Below, piece after piece: positions 1-12,600 of a DNA stretch of 64,000 nt. The stretch covers positions 43,426,513 to 43,490,512 of the forward strand of contig CAMGYJ010000011.1 of assembly GCA_946122785.1 (NCBI GenBank), written 5' to 3'. The notes under the pieces are model-generated. The model saw nothing but the letters and a program-made list of their open reading frames with translations, was not told the origin of the DNA and did no database searches. Origin of the DNA: Linum tenue (lineage: Eukaryota; Streptophyta; Magnoliopsida; Malpighiales; Linaceae). Within the stretch, counting starts at the first letter, position 1; each line of letters starts with the position of its first letter. The translations under genes and the position numbers were made by a program.

Positions 1-1057
1 CCCAAAAGCCACATGAATAGTACTCCCCTGTGCAGGAAAAGCAAGTTGCACAACACAACTGACTGTGAGCAGAGTGTCGGGCCATAACAAAAGAAAGCAT
101 CAGAAAATTAGCATACGAGTGGGAAAAGCTTTGAGAAACTTAATAGCGCAGATGGTACCAACTCATGGTCAATTGAAGAAATATGCACACCATCTTAAAG
201 AACATCTATCTGTATCAATCTTGCAAGAAGTCTGATATCTTAGTTATATCACTTATATCCTTAAGATTTGCTAAACTTCTAGTGCGCACACGCAAGGCAA
301 ACTAGTGGCCATTATTTAAATGGCGTATCATTGCAAAGTTGGGTAACATATGTTCAAATCAGTAGAGGACTAGTTGTGTCTTGTATGTTTAAACACCATT
401 ACCTTGATACTTAATGAATTTTAAAGGATTGATGCACAGTACAAAGATACGTTGTTTGCTTTATGATACCAGAACGACATGAAGCCCAAAACTAGATATG
501 AATATGATCAAACTTGAAGTTCACACAGTAGCTGATAGACATTATACCAAGCTCGGGCAACATATATAACACAAATGCACAGACAAGTCACTGCTGTTAC
601 TTTGTAGCTCTGGTACCTCAGTAGCACAAGCACAGCAATGAATCTTACCTGGTGGTAATCAAAATTTAATGTGATATTTCTCTCCCAAGTTCCAAGTTCA
701 TACCAAGTATCACCGAAGATCTCAATTCTCAGTCAATGTTTTCAGAAAACAATCAGAAAAGGTCGAAACCTAGATGTTCTCAGGCACGCATTAGAGAGCT
801 ATTACGGCTTTAATTCAGCTGCAAAATAACTAAAGTCTCAATCCTACACCAAAGATAGGAGGAATTACAAGAAACCACATTTTGCCATCAAATTCTACAG
901 GCTGGCACACCCAGAAGTGCTCAGGCAAACCCCAGTAGTCAAACTAATCCGAGCAAATCAGAAACTGCTAAAGGCCAAGAATTTTGATGAAATCAAAGGC
1001 AAACCAACAAAAATACTCGACCCCGAAAACCCAATAGAGGGGAAAAGAGAGCCTTAC
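1..1057 (-). other. Intron 1 of the S-acyltransferase gene (inferred)
   Basis: No conserved reading frame is visible. A good donor-like sequence on the minus strand near 650 could mark an alternative noncoding exon, but nothing supports it further. The stretch is AT-rich without recognisable transposon ends. Confidence 0.4.
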
Positions 1058-1096
1058 ATTACTTCCTTTCCAGACTTCGAACACGCGCTTCGCCAT
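1058..1096 (-). CDS. DHHC-type protein S-acyltransferase, first coding exon (partial gene)
   Basis: On the minus strand an ATG at 1096 opens a 13-codon exon reading MAKRVFEVWKGSN. It is followed at once by a GTAAGG splice donor (phase 0). This N-terminus is characteristic of plant DHHC-CRD palmitoyltransferases (Arabidopsis PAT family), whose proteins start with a near-identical cytosolic segment before the first membrane helix. The enzyme class transfers palmitate to cysteines of membrane proteins. The next expected segment (KF..GGRL.FGPD) is not visible between 1 and 1057, so intron 1 appears longer than about 1 kb and the catalytic DHHC exons lie off the left edge. The match rests on 13 residues plus a good donor. 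It is persuasive but short, and no function can be checked here. Confidence 0.7.
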
Positions 1097-1800
1097 GTCA
1101 GTAGCCTCCACGCGCCTCCGGCTCTCTCGTCTCCTCCTTCTCTTCCAATCGAACGGTGGGACTGCGCAGGCAAGGAATCGGAGATTTCAAACTTGCTCTT
1201 CTTCTTCTTCTTCCCGTCGTTCATTTCAATTCCAGAGCTCCATTTCCCGCTGCCACCCCCACGACCGAATCAAATGATTGAAGCAGCCGACGAACGATAA
1301 AATAATAATGGCCGCCCCCGCTTTTTCTATTCCCCCCCTCCTGAACTGCGCTTCTTTTCTTTTCCCTACCCGCTTTCCCCTTTCCAGGAAAATTTCCAGC
1401 AGAATAGAAAATTCGCCACTCAGTGAATGAATTGACCGAAGACGGGAACAGTAAACCCTCAGGCGACGAAGCGAGCGAGAGAAGGAACAGTGGGTGGTGA
1501 TCTTTTCGCCGAGTTAGAGTGTGAATGAAGATGGCGGTTTGTGGGCTTTTGGAAATTCGAGGGAAAAGGGAAATTTTTTCGTTTACCTTTCTTCTCTGTG
1601 TTTTTTTCTTTTCTTTTGTGTGCCTCGCCTCCGCTCCGCTTACAGAGTGTTTTTACGGGTCAGAAAACGACACTTTTTTTTTCTTTCTATTTTCCCCTCC
1701 TTTGGCTTTCTCTTCAGTTCTCTGGTCCCGTTCATATTTTCCATTTTTGTTTTTTGAATGCAGTCGAGTTGGCAAATAATATGGAGATTCCTTCTAAATA
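1097..1800 (-). promoter_or_regulatory. 5' UTR and promoter region of the S-acyltransferase gene
   Basis: Upstream of the minus-strand ATG the sequence becomes GC-richer with pyrimidine tracts (CTT repeats near 1195-1215 on the plus strand), typical of a plant leader. The overlapping plus-strand open frames here are low-complexity and have no family resemblance. No TATA box could be assigned with confidence. Confidence 0.35.
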
Positions 1801-2682
1801 AATAATCAAAAGGGAGGATTCGTAATTAACAACTGAAAAATTAGGTTCATGGTACTTCTAATGTGTAGCTTTAACAAACACATCACTAGACTATGTCACT
1901 TTGTACAAATACCTTGTTACACTACGCCATTCGTAGTTCTTTGATAAAATTTTAAATCCGAACTCATTGTAGTTGTGAATGATTCATGCTTATTATGCAT
2001 GCCCAATATTTTAGACTTCATGTCAAAGTGAATTTTAATGCGTATTTTTCTTCCTAGTTTTTACGGTATTATATTTATAATCTAGCGTTTGTGAATTAAT
2101 AACTTCAAAAATTAATGCACCAAATTGAATGGCATAAGACGACTCAAGTCCTACATACATACACACACCGTGTGAGACATCATAGACATGCTTAATGGAC
2201 TCGTCGATAACAATTTATAATGAATTTTCAACACGAGGGACTAGAACATGATTAATTGACGTGTTACACGTACTTGTTTGTTAAAATTTATGTTACGAAA
2301 ACTTAATTGCTAATATAAAAATGAAGAACCATGAGTGTGTCTTGTCCTCTTCAGTGAGTGCAGAGTGCTGACCAAAAAGGGGGCTGAAATTAAGAGTTTT
2401 ACGTTTGCGAACTAAAGTGGACCAAATTTGGAATTAATGATAGTTAATGTGCTTCCGTCTTAAAATAAATTGATTACTGGTGGAATTTACTATATACACG
2501 CGTTATAGCGGGAACCAGTGAAGACACACATTAAAAAAAATTGACTTTTGTTTAACGCTGTAATGTAGTAGTTGACTTCAAATATTTACATGGAAAACGA
2601 AAAGGTGTTTGCATTAATACGTCAAACGGTCAAGTCAAGGTTAAGGTAAGTGACTAAGTGTGCTTTTTTTCCTCAAAATTTT
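1801..2682. other. AT-rich intergenic stretch
   Basis: No gene, tRNA or clear transposon end seen. Confidence 0.5.
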
Positions 2683-3935
2683 GGGGTCGGATACTATGCT
2701 AACCCCTAAAGGGGTAGTGATTTTCGACACCCTCCTTTTGATTGGTTAGTTTTATTTCCAATCATTGGCAAGTATTAATTAAACTTGTTTTTTATTTTTT
2801 TTAATCTTGTAATTTTGGTTCTCTCACCCACATTGGAAAGGGAAAGAACTTGGGGAACCAGGAAAAAGCACCCCCCAAATGTGCAATTAATTGCCATTTT
2901 TTGTCTTTCTTTCGTCTCCTTCTCTCTCCATTTGGAACCCCTTTTCCATTTTGATTTCATTTTCACCAGAAGCCTCCCCCATTTTCATCTTCCTCTTCCT
3001 CCCGCCGCCGCCATCACCCCTCTCCACCCTCTTCATCCATGCCTTCCACTTGTGCCGCCTCCATCCCTACAACCGTCGTACTCCTCCGGCGTCTTCCCCC
3101 ATCACCATCCTCCTATCTCCAGCCGCCGCCGTCCTGGGATCGCCTCTGACCTACCGAGTGGGTTGCTCGTCGTTGGAGGACAAGACGCAAGGTTATCGCC
3201 GGAGATCAAACAGATGAAGGTCATACCGAGAGGGAAGACGGCTCCAACATTCCGCGCGACGATTCTGGGCATGCCAAGAACGGAGAATCTTGTGCGGCAT
3301 CAAATGATGGGGGTGACAACGTGATCGGACTCTCCTCCCGAACGCAGGAGGCACCAATGGAGTGGTACGTGTACCAGTGGAGTGGTACGTGTACCAGTGG
3401 AGTGATACTAGTAACCATATGTTCTGTTTAGGCTTAAAAAAAATTGTGAACACAGTTTTTGGCTACTAATGGAAAGTTCCTATATTGAGGACAGTCTTGA
3501 TTAGTACCAGTTCAGTGGTATAAGTATGAGTATTGGTATATTGAGGACAGTCTTGATTAGTACCAGTTCAGTGGTACACGTACCACTCCACTGGTACACG
3601 TACCACTCCACTGGTACACGTACCACTCCACTGGTACATGTACCAGTCCATTGGTGCATTTTCTCTGCCGCCTACTGAAACGGTGAAATTAAAAAAGGTA
3701 ACTGAAACGGTGAAATTAAAAAAGGTAAGAGGGAATGAATAATTATGAGTGGAGGAACCCACTGTTTACTTCCTTCTCTCTGCATAATTAATATGACAAT
3801 TAATTCTTTCTCTATCCATATTTATTTGGGACAGCCATTAATACTTGTCTAATAATTAAGTATAAAACTGACCAATCAAAAGGAGGGTGTCAAAAATCAC
3901 TACCCCTTTAGGGGTAGTCACGCTAACCAAACCCC
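2683..3935. mobile_element. Mutator-like non-autonomous element A, 1253 bp, with GC-rich interior
   Basis: Two long inverted repeats of about 75-80 bp face each other: 2683-2760 and the complement of 3868-3935. Both contain the core CCCCTAAAGGGGTAGTGA and GACACCCTCCTTTTGATTGG. Both ends begin GGGGT. The flanks carry the 8-base direct repeat AAAATTTT (2675-2682 and 3936-3943). Because that repeat is its own complement, it could instead be part of the inverted repeat. No transposase is present. The interior 2940-3250 is unusually GC-rich with Ser/Pro-rich open frames, and the centre holds an inverted minisatellite. Long repeats and no transposase fit a MULE or Pack-MULE; the family assignment is an inference. 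Confidence 0.7.
3351..3657. repeat. Foldback pair of 20-bp palindromic minisatellites
   Basis: The left arm (3351-3410) has about two and a half copies of a 20-base unit centred on GGTACGTGTACC, itself nearly palindromic. The right arm (3561-3657) has about four copies in the opposite orientation. The two arms end in the same GCACCAATGGA sequence, so the block can fold on itself. Between them a segment of about 40 bases beginning TATTGAGGACAG is duplicated (about 3480 and 3538). A 28-base block beginning CTGAAACGGTG is duplicated just outside (3675-3726). Confidence 0.8.
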
Positions 3936-3943
3936 AAAATTTT

Positions 3944-4555
3944 ATGATTGGTACCTAAATAAATAGTAAGGATGCTACGTAACTCACCAAATAATATCCT
4001 AGTAAAGTCATGGTTAACTTACTTTGTTGACTAGTCATCAGCATTGTACACAAAGAATTGAGGATGGAGGGAAATTTCAGCGGTGGAGCTAGGTTGAAGT
4101 TACGAGGGGCTGTAGTCCCTCTCAACTTTGAAATATAAATAAAATCACATTTAAATTTTGTATAAATGTAAGAATTAGAATAGTCGGTGAGGTTGTAGTC
4201 ACCACCCCCTTAGTTGCCACAATTCAAGTCAGTCTCCCCTTTCATTCAGATTTCTGTCTTCGTCATTGGAAAAGAGGAATATCGTCGAATGTATAACTGG
4301 ACCAGGTTCATCGGTAATTATATAATCATCGGTAAATTTTCATTAATTTTTCATAAAAGACATATAACTATTCTCTCAGTTCATTTTAGTAGGTTATATC
4401 TCTTTAATTTTAAGTCGTAATTCAATTTTTTGTACAACAAATCATATTATTTGTGTTCTTCAAGATAACATCTACTTTCCACATTTTTTTATAAATGAAT
4501 GTATACATATATTACCAATTTATACAATGGTGGTAACTTTTGTAGTACATAAAAT
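3944..4555. other. AT-rich intergenic stretch
   Basis: Nothing recognisable apart from a short segment near 4080-4200 that weakly resembles a dispersed repeat also present in the peroxidase intron (27590-27780). Confidence 0.4.
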
Positions 4556-5441
4556 TCTACCATAGTGATACCAAAGGGTACAGGGGCATAGCTAGGTGAG
4601 TTCTCGAGGAGGCTCATTGACATAGCGGAAAACGTAAAACCAAGTATAAAGCACCAACTCGAGACTGCAACTCGGTTTGAAGCACCAACGGAAAACTGTA
4701 ACTCAGTTTGAAGCTCCAACTCATAACTAACCCTTCACGCTGATTCAATAACGCTAAAACTTGTAACTATTATTAAGCAATATCTCTTCTCCAAAAACTA
4801 TCCAATAATACGGCTATAGGCCCTTTATTTATAGTGAACAAACAAGCTACTCTTACTGACCCAAACGGACAGGAAAAGACAGCTAGCTACGAACACAAGG
4901 AAACAATTACTAAACTGAAAAAGAAAAACAACAAGCTAACACAAATACTAAACCAACGAAGAATGACACGCGTCTGGCCCCTCCACTTGGAATAACACGC
5001 GTACTCGAGGTCATAATAGGATTCGGGTAGAGAGGTTCATCATCTGGATGGTAGGCAAAGATGTCAGTAACGGTGAAGGTATTGGAGATGTCAAACGAGG
5101 CGGGAAGCTCAATCTTGTAAGCGTTATTGTTGATACGTTAAAGCATCTTAGATGGACCATACTTACGCAGCTGAAACTTGCTAGAAGCTCCAACAAACCA
5201 TGATGTTGTCTCCCTCATTGAAGATTTGATCACGTCGATGCACATCTGAGGTTGTCTTGTACTCGACCGTAGTCTTCTACAACTTCTTATGAACTATGCA
5301 AATCCTGAACTTGTTCTAACAAATGCTTAGCCGAGACACTAGTTGGATGATCATATGGCAATGGATCAATATCATATGGCAATCGAACAATATCTAAGGC
5401 TAAGCGTGGTTGTTGAGTGTACATAACTACAAATGGCGCCA

Positions 5442-5460
5442 CCCCCCCCCCCCCCCCCCC
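5442..5460. repeat. Poly-C tract (19 C)
   Basis: An uninterrupted C homopolymer inside the integrase region of the decayed gypsy element. Similar tracts occur at 13424-13438 (G) and 30997-31018 (C), each also inside a retroelement. Confidence 0.95.
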
Positions 5461-5503
5461 GTAGCTCGATGTGGTGTGGATTTGTATGCAAATTCAGCCT
5501 AGG

Positions 5504-6240
5504 CTAACGAAAAATCTCACCTATTTGGTTTATCGAGACAAATACTTTGAATAATATTTCCCAATGTGTGGTTGATTGCCTTTGTTCAGCCATCGGTTTG
5601 CGGGTGGGCTGTGCTAGTAAACTGAAGCTTGGAAAAATGACTAAGGAATTTGATATCACGGTCAAATGTGATGGTCTTAGGGCACCATGAAGTTGAACAA
5701 TCTCACAAAAAGAATAACTTACCCACGTTAACTGCATTGCTAGTTTTTTCGCAGGCCAGAAAGTGGATCATCTTGGAAAATTGATCTAGCGCGACGCAGA
5801 CCAACTCAAAAACCCCGCTGAGTGTGTGGGAGCCCCACAATAAAATCCATTGATAAATCCCCCAAATGTGATCAGAAATTGGCCAAGGGGTGCACTAACC
5901 TGTATTTTGCGAAATCTCTTTAGCTTGCTAACAACGAAAGCATCTTTGGACATGCCTACCCACCTCGTGGGCCAATTTTGGTTATTAATACCGCTCCTTC
6001 AATAGGGATAAAGTTATTTGTATCTTGAAGAGAGGCTTGGGGAATGCAGATGCAATTACCCTTAATGAGGAAACCATCCAATATATAAAAGTCACATGGC
6101 GGATGATGGTTTGGGCAAGAATGCCAAATATCCCTAAAATCATCATCCTCGACATACAAAGGTTTGAGCTCATCGAAACCAATGATCTCTTGCCGCACAA
6201 CCGCGAGTACTTTCACTCGTATACTCAAAGCATTAGCCAC
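5504..6240 (-). pseudogene. Gypsy RNase H-integrase linker and integrase fragments
   Basis: A 94-codon frame (5956-6240) is the linker after RNase H; it ends in ILDGFLIKGNCICIP and continues toward the integrase zinc finger. The frame at 5504-5737 contains LVIFPSFSLLAQPTRKPMAEQ, a decayed copy of the integrase core around the second catalytic Asp and the HPQTDGQTE signature. A run of 19 C (5442-5460) interrupts the sequence just downstream. All frames are broken. Confidence 0.7.
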
Positions 6241-6423
6241 CGTATTCTGATTTCTTGGTTTATGAACAAGCTTTACCGGAAAATTGGAAGGTAACCAATC
6301 TATCGAAAATGCATCGGACTCAGTTGTCGCTTGCCATCCATAATGTTTTCAAACCTTCATAATCGGTGTAGAGTATGAACTATTTGCCAATAAGACAATG
6401 CTCCCAATATCTAAGAGCTCGAA

Positions 6424-7480
6424 TCACCCCGTAAAACTCTTTTCATAGGTTGACCACTGTCGATGCGCTCTGCTAAGTTTTTCACTGAAATAAGCAACAA
6501 GCCTCTTTTCTTGTGTTACCACTGCCCCAATGCCAATTGCACAAGCGTCACAATATACCTCAAAAAGCTTGTCAAAGTTTGGTAGAGTTAAAACTAGAGC
6601 TGAGCATAGTCGGAGTTTGAGTTTATTGAAACTTGCTTCGTCCTCTTCAGTCCACGCAAACCTTCCTTTCTTCAAGCAATCAGACATGGGATCCAAAATA
6701 ATACTAAAATCTCTAATGATGAGCCAATAAAACGATACGAACCCATGAAAACTCCGAATTTCAGTTCCAGACTTTGGACACGACCACTCCTGCAATGCTT
6801 TGATTTTAGCTTCATCATCAGGAATCCCTTCGTAGATCACCTTATAGCCCAAGGATAATAGCTATGTAGTCATGAAATGGCATTTCTTTTTGCTAATATG
6901 AAGGTGGTGTTGCTTTAGCGCTTGCGAGAACCTCATGTAGATGCTCCTAGTGAGAGTCTTTGTTCCAACTATAAATTAGAATGTCATCAAAATAAACTAT
7001 CATCGAATTTCTCAAAATGGCCCGAGAACTTGGTTCATCAATCGCATAAAAGGTGTCGGGTGCATTACTTAAGTCGAAAGGAATCACTAACCACTCATAC
7101 AGTCCTTCCTTCATTTTGAAAACTGTTTCCCCCTTGTTCCCTAGCCGAATTTAGATTTGGTGATAGCCATTCTTCAACTCCAGACAGCAGAAACATTGTG
7201 CTCCATGTAATTGATCTAACATGTCTTCTAACCGGGGAATCAGAAACTTATACCCAATAGTGATCTTGTTAATTACCGTATTGTCAACACACATTCTTCA
7301 TCTTCCATCCTTCGCCGACTTAATCCTAGAGAATTTGACTTTCTCGAGGACTCATCTGATAGTGCAGAAGATTGGGCAAACTGCACCTGGGACCAAGTCT
7401 ATTTGGTGTTGTATCTCACGTAGGGGTAACAAACCTGGTGGTAGTTCCTCAAACCTAATTTCAATGAATTCACCTAATAA
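6424..7480 (-). pseudogene. Gypsy reverse transcriptase and RNase H fragments
   Basis: The minus strand near 6970-7000 still encodes the catalytic YFDD box (VYFDDILIYS), flanked by RT segments such as GYHQIRI and VIPFDLSNAP in shifted frames. A 142-codon frame at 6424-6852 carries the RT thumb and RNase H start: GFVSFYW (family GLTGYYR), DPMSDCLKKGRFAWTEE, then FEVYCDACAIGIGAVVTQ and AYFSEKLS. The RT catalytic motif survives, but stops and frameshifts separate the parts. Confidence 0.8.
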
Positions 7481-7483
7481 GTG

Positions 7484-7954
7484 TTAAACCTCTTTCGGAA
7501 TCCTTTGAGTTGTTGGAGCTGCGGGTATCTCAATCTCTTTTACCACTAAAATTTGTACTTCCTTGCTCTCTTTTAATGACAACCCAAAGGTACACCCATC
7601 TTCTATTGCCAACAACTTTGACAGTCCCTCCACTTGCTTTATTTCGTCATTGGTACTCCATGGTACTAGATGATAAGTATTCTTACGCCCATCATATATT
7701 GTAGATACGTCGAATTGCCATGGATGCCCTAAGATAAGATGGTACACAACCATATCCACGATATCATATGTGACCTCATCCTTGTAGTTGTTGATAGAAA
7801 AGTTGAGTGAGCATTGCTCGATGACTTTAACTTCGTCGACCAACTTGATCCAACTTAATGAGTAAGGCTTCAGGTGAGGCTTCATCAGGACACCCAAGAG
7901 ATTGACCATATGACGACCGACAACATTCTCCTGTCTACCATTGTCGATGACCAC
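7484..7954 (-). pseudogene. Gypsy protease domain fragment
   Basis: A 156-codon open frame resembles the retropepsin region of plant gypsy polyproteins. It has DNGRQENVV near the start (family usually DSG-SCENVVS), then KPYSLSWI, VYHLILGHPWQFD and a charged tail. The aspartic protease would release Gag and Pol products. The DNG in place of the usual D(S/T)G motif, and stops on both sides, make it non-functional. The gypsy gag remnant lies just upstream on this strand and RT follows downstream. Confidence 0.75.
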
Positions 7955-8250
7955 GTTTCACTTCCTAATCGTACAACTTATGCTAAACAATTGTGAAGCT
8001 GGGAATCCATTTCCTGTTTTGGTGCTATTAGAACCCTTCTAACTCAAAAGAGGAACCCACCAAACCAAGGCGCTCCCCTCTAGTTGATAAGCTACCATTT
8101 TAACTTCTCGAGCCTCTCCAATTTCAGCATACTTAAAAACGCTCTACTTTGGCCAACCAATCTAGAAAGTCCTTGATTCCTATTGTGCCGGAAAAATGAG
8201 GCAAGTAGGCTCGTAGGTTGAATTCATCCGCACCGTCGTGTACACCGTTA

Positions 8251-8776
8251 CTCATGGATAACCATTCGAATCCGACCTAATTAGGTATATTAAAACATGA
8301 AACAAATGATTTATAATAAGTATGGGTAAAACCCGAGCCCGAATATTGCAGATGATAGGTGGACATGATTTTCTCACTATTCAACTCGAACCCGCCCGAC
8401 TATACACTTGCTTATCTATTTTGTTTTAAAATGATTGTTATTTCTCTCAATATATTTTATATTTGTTATACATAATATAATATTTTCATAAAATTCTATT
8501 GTTTTCCACTGACTTTCTTCGTATTATTATACATAATATATGTATAATTGTTAACATGTTATTTGAATTTATTAAAAGAAATTATTATGTATAATTGTTA
8601 ACATGTTGTTTGAATTTATAAAAATAAATTATTTTCTGTAGATAATAATGGATACTCAAATCCAATTAGATATGAGTATGATTTTGATATTCTATCCGAT
8701 TATTGTATAATTACGAATATGAATAAAACTAAAAATGTCTTATGGGAATGAATAAGCAGTATCCGTCGTACGTTGC
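8251..8776. mobile_element. Degenerate hAT-like non-autonomous element
   Basis: The segment around 8325-8510 (for example ACCCGAGCCCGAATATTGC and TATTTTATATTTGTTATAC) is clearly related to 53400-53620. That second copy is bounded by short inverted GGATGACAA ends. Such elements, rich in 'GGGTA..ACCCG' words, are usual hAT-derived MITEs in plants. Ends here are too worn to place exactly. Confidence 0.45.
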
Positions 8777-9230
8777 AATGTAACGATGCATAGAATCGAT
8801 CTTCAATGGAGTCCTTTGAACTTAACTTCAGCAGAAGAGATTGAATTATCGAATCTGGTCGCACGAAAGAGTGAAGCAACCTGCAATTCCCTGCTTCGAT
8901 GGTATTTATATTATCTCAATTCTTTTTTTTATCTTTATGCTCCACAGCTCCAGTTCCAAATTGAATTGCGTCTCCGACAGTTGGATTCTAAATTTCTCTT
9001 TGCGGGTTGAAGGATCAAGGGAGCAAGTTGCTGCCACACTATGAGCCATACAACAGAATGAACTTTCACACAGAAAGTAAGTTCGTGCCTTCCCAAATCC
9101 TTCAGATGACTCCATCCCATTGTGTTAATGGTGAAACATCTTCGGCTTTAGGAAACAATGTAAACATTGCCTTCTTCAATTCTGCAATTGCTGCTCGTGA
9201 TTCTTGTTTAGGGTTAGTATCATGGTTCCC

Positions 9231-9566
9231 TGTTAACAGCAGGACAAGAAGAAACCATAGTTTTTTCTTCTTCTTCAAAACCCACTTACCGAGACGTCGT
9301 CGTTCAGGACACAACAAGGTGGATCCTAGAGCCACGTGTAGAATGGAGAATGGACAATCATCCACCAATGGGACATCATCCTTTCTAATGGCCTAAAGAG
9401 ACTTTTTCACTGTTTGCTTGTCTTCTCTGTTTCTCTGTTTTTCACTGTGTTACTTTCGCCAGCACATCTGGATTAATTGGTTGTAATCATACTATATATA
9501 AGAACGGGAAGAAGGGGAAAGGTTATGTTGATACCTCAAAATCCTATTTGGCCAAATCGTGGTTAC
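9231..9566 (+). repeat. Copia-1 5' LTR
   Basis: Starts TGTTAACAGCAGGAC and ends GGTTAC before the primer-binding site. A TATA-like ACTATATATAAG lies at about 9490-9501. It aligns over its full length with 13439-13772 with scattered differences, so the insertion is not recent. Confidence 0.85.
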
Positions 9567-9674
9567 GGTATCAGAGCCTGATTAGGGTTTTGAACCCTAA
9601 CCTTGCTCGTCCACCTTCTCTTCTTCTTCTTCCTCCCTTCTTGTTGTTTCTACACCTGATCTATTTTGTCAACA

Positions 9675-12600
9675 ATGGCTGAACAAGCTACAAACACCAC
9701 CAGCAGCACCGTCGTTGATCCTTCTGGAACCACCAACACAACCACAAATCGTCTAGCTACTGGGCACCCACTCTCAGATCCCTACTAACTTCACGGGTCT
9801 GAGAAGCCAGGGTAGGTTCTGATTCCTCAGAAGCTCACTCCTCACAACTACAATGATTGGAGTTCCACCATGATCGACGCACTAGCCTCCAAGAACAACT
9901 TGGGATTCATAGATGGAAGCATCCCTAAGCTAGAAGCGGGAGATGCAATGTCATGGCCTTGGACGAGATGCAACACTATGGTCAAGAGCTGGATCCTACG
10001 GTCCGTTGATGAGGTAATTGGGAAGAGTGTGCAAACTATCCAGACAATAGCTGAGGTATGCAAAACCCTAAAACTCATATATGCTCAAGGAGATCTGATT
10101 AGGATTGTGGAATTGAAAAAACAGTTGTGTACTTTGAAACAAGGCAGTAGAACATTAACTGAATATCACACTGATTTGATTACACCTGGGAAGAATTGAA
10201 AATCTATCAATATATCCCCTTATGTTCCTGCACAACAACTACTCACACAAATTGTCAAGCTATAAACACAGTTAAAGGTCATCATCAAACCAATTTGATT
10301 GTGCATTTTCTGAGAGGATTGAATGAGAATTACTAAAGTCCTAGATCTCAAGTTTTATTCACTGAACCATTATCATCCATGGATCAAATCTTCTATAAGA
10401 TGGCACAGCATGAAAGACAGTTTGCAGGAAGCCATCAGGAGAAAGGGAAAATGGTCGAATCCTTGACCATGGCCCTGTAATCTCTAGGCAAGAGAGTTCC
10501 AGATCATTCGAGGAATGAATGGAGTCTTGCTAGAAATGTGAGAGGCAGGGGTAGGGGTCGAGGAAGGTTTGGAAACCCCGGACCCTTCTGCACCTTCTGC
10601 AAAATGCAAGGTCATACAGAGAAAACCTGTTACCACAAGCATGGATGGCCTCCAGGAATGACCCCTCGAGGTGGAAGAGGAGCATGCAACTCCAAATATA
10701 GAAAAGCTCATGCAGTCATGGGATCAGACTCCACATCTGATGGAATCACTATATCAAAGGAGCAATATGATGCCCTGATGAAAATCTTCAAGTCTACTAA
10801 GTCTACTGATGGTTTTCTCTACTTTCTCACCATAGTAGATGATTATAGTAGAATAACATGGATCATGCTCATGAAACAGAAATCAGAATCCAGACCACAT
10901 CTTATTTCATTCTTAAACTTGGTGGAAACACAGTTTTTAACCAAGGTCAAACGAATCCGCAGTGACCATGGACAGGAATTTAATTGCCTGATTTTTTCTC
11001 CAAAAAGGGTATCATTCATGAGCTTTCATGTGTCGAAACACCTCAACAAAATTTCAAAGTTGAGTGCAAGCATCAACACTTATTAGCAGTGGCTAGAGCC
11101 CTTAAGTTTCAAGCAAAACTACCATTAGAATTTTGATCAAACTATGTTAAACATGCTGGTTTTTTTATAAACAGAACACCATCACACATTCTAGGGGATC
11201 TTTCTTCTTATGAAATGTTTCACAACAAACCTCCTGATTTCAGCTCCCTCAAAGTGTTTGGCTGCCTCTGTTTTACTTCCACTTTACCTAGCACTAGAAC
11301 CAAATTTTCATCCAGGTCTAAGAGATGTATTTTTCTAGGATACACTACTAGGATCAAAGGGTTTAGGTAGTATGATCTTGACAATCATGATGTCTTCCAC
11401 TCACGTGATGTCATTTTCCACGAATCTGTATTTCCTTTCCATCAACTTTCTGCAACCAGTTTTGCTGCAGAAACCAGTCATGTTCTGTTCACTCCCAGCA
11501 TTCCATTCTTGGTTGATGATGATCAAGATAATACACCACCAGTCCCTCCTCCTCCAGCACCTCATATACCAATCGTTTCTGACATTGAGGATGATGGTGA
11601 GAGCCCTCCAGAAAGTCCATCCTCTATCCATTTTCCTTCAAGTCCTGGCACCCCTTTTGCTTCTAGTGACATAGGTTCCACTCGAGTCCTTCCCCCTCGA
11701 GCTATCAAACCTCCTAACCATTTGAGTCAGTATGAATGTGAGCACTTGGTTACCAGTATACTACAACTATTTGCATCTCAGACATGTTCCACAGAAGCAA
11801 GAAAAGAAAGGTATCCAATTGATTCTTATCTCTCTTACACAAAATTGTCTCCTGCACATAAACATTTGTGTTGTCCATTTCTGCTCATACAGAACCTGAT
11901 ACTTATGCATAAGTTGTTGGACATGAGGTCTAGGATAATGCAATGCAGACTGAACTTCTTGCATTAGAACAAAATGGCACCTAGACTCTCTTCCTCCTGG
12001 TAAGAAGAAGATAGGTTGTAAATGGGTATACAGAATCAAATATATGTCTACAGGTGAAATTGAAAGATACAAGGCACGTATGGTAGCCAAAGGATACACT
12101 CAAACTAAAGGCATTGACTTTCAGGACACATTTGCTCCTATTCTCCAAATGACCACAGTCAGATTGTTCTTGGCAATTGCAGCTGCTAGGAACTGTTTTA
12201 TACATCAGCTGGACATAAACAACGCTTTTCTCCATGGGGATTTGGCCGAAAAGGTCTACATGGCCCTTCCTCTAGGTGTTTCTGCTCCTCCAAACATCTC
12301 TAACCCAGTCCGCAAGCTCCACAAATCCCTATATGGTCCGAAGCAAACTTCTAGACAGTGGTTTGCCAAGTTATCTGCCAGTTTGTCTCAACAAGGATAT
12401 CAATCCAGCCCTGCAGATCATTCTCTTTTTACCAGAGTAACTGACACTTCTTACACTGCTATTCTGATTTATATAGATGATCAAATTGTGGGGGGAATGA
12501 CTTGGTTGAGATTACCATAATAAAGTCTTATCTTCATCAACAATTTAGCATAAGGGATCTTGGTGATCTGAAGTTCTTTCTCGGCCTTGAAGTGGCCAGA

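Larger units (their letters stand above)
4560..8262 (-). mobile_element. Decayed Ty3/gypsy retrotransposon, 5'-truncated
   Basis: Reading right to left on the minus strand, fragments occur in normal gypsy order. They are a gag remnant (FLDWL-like, near 8130-8210), protease (7484-7954), reverse transcriptase and RNase H (6424-7480) and integrase (5500-6240). A probable LTR remnant with a TATA-like element on the minus strand lies near 4820-4850. Only one LTR can be seen, the start of gag is missing, and frames are broken throughout. Exact ends could not be fixed because no duplicated target or paired LTR is visible. Confidence 0.85.

Noticed and set aside
2785..3324. 179-codon frame in Mutator-like element A
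   Set aside because: Low-complexity Pro/Ser/His composition, no domain, lies between inverted repeats. Kept only as part of the element's interior.
2674..3944. Nine-base target duplication for element A
   Set aside because: Only eight bases (AAAATTTT) agree and the word is self-complementary, so it cannot be told apart from an inverted-repeat extension.
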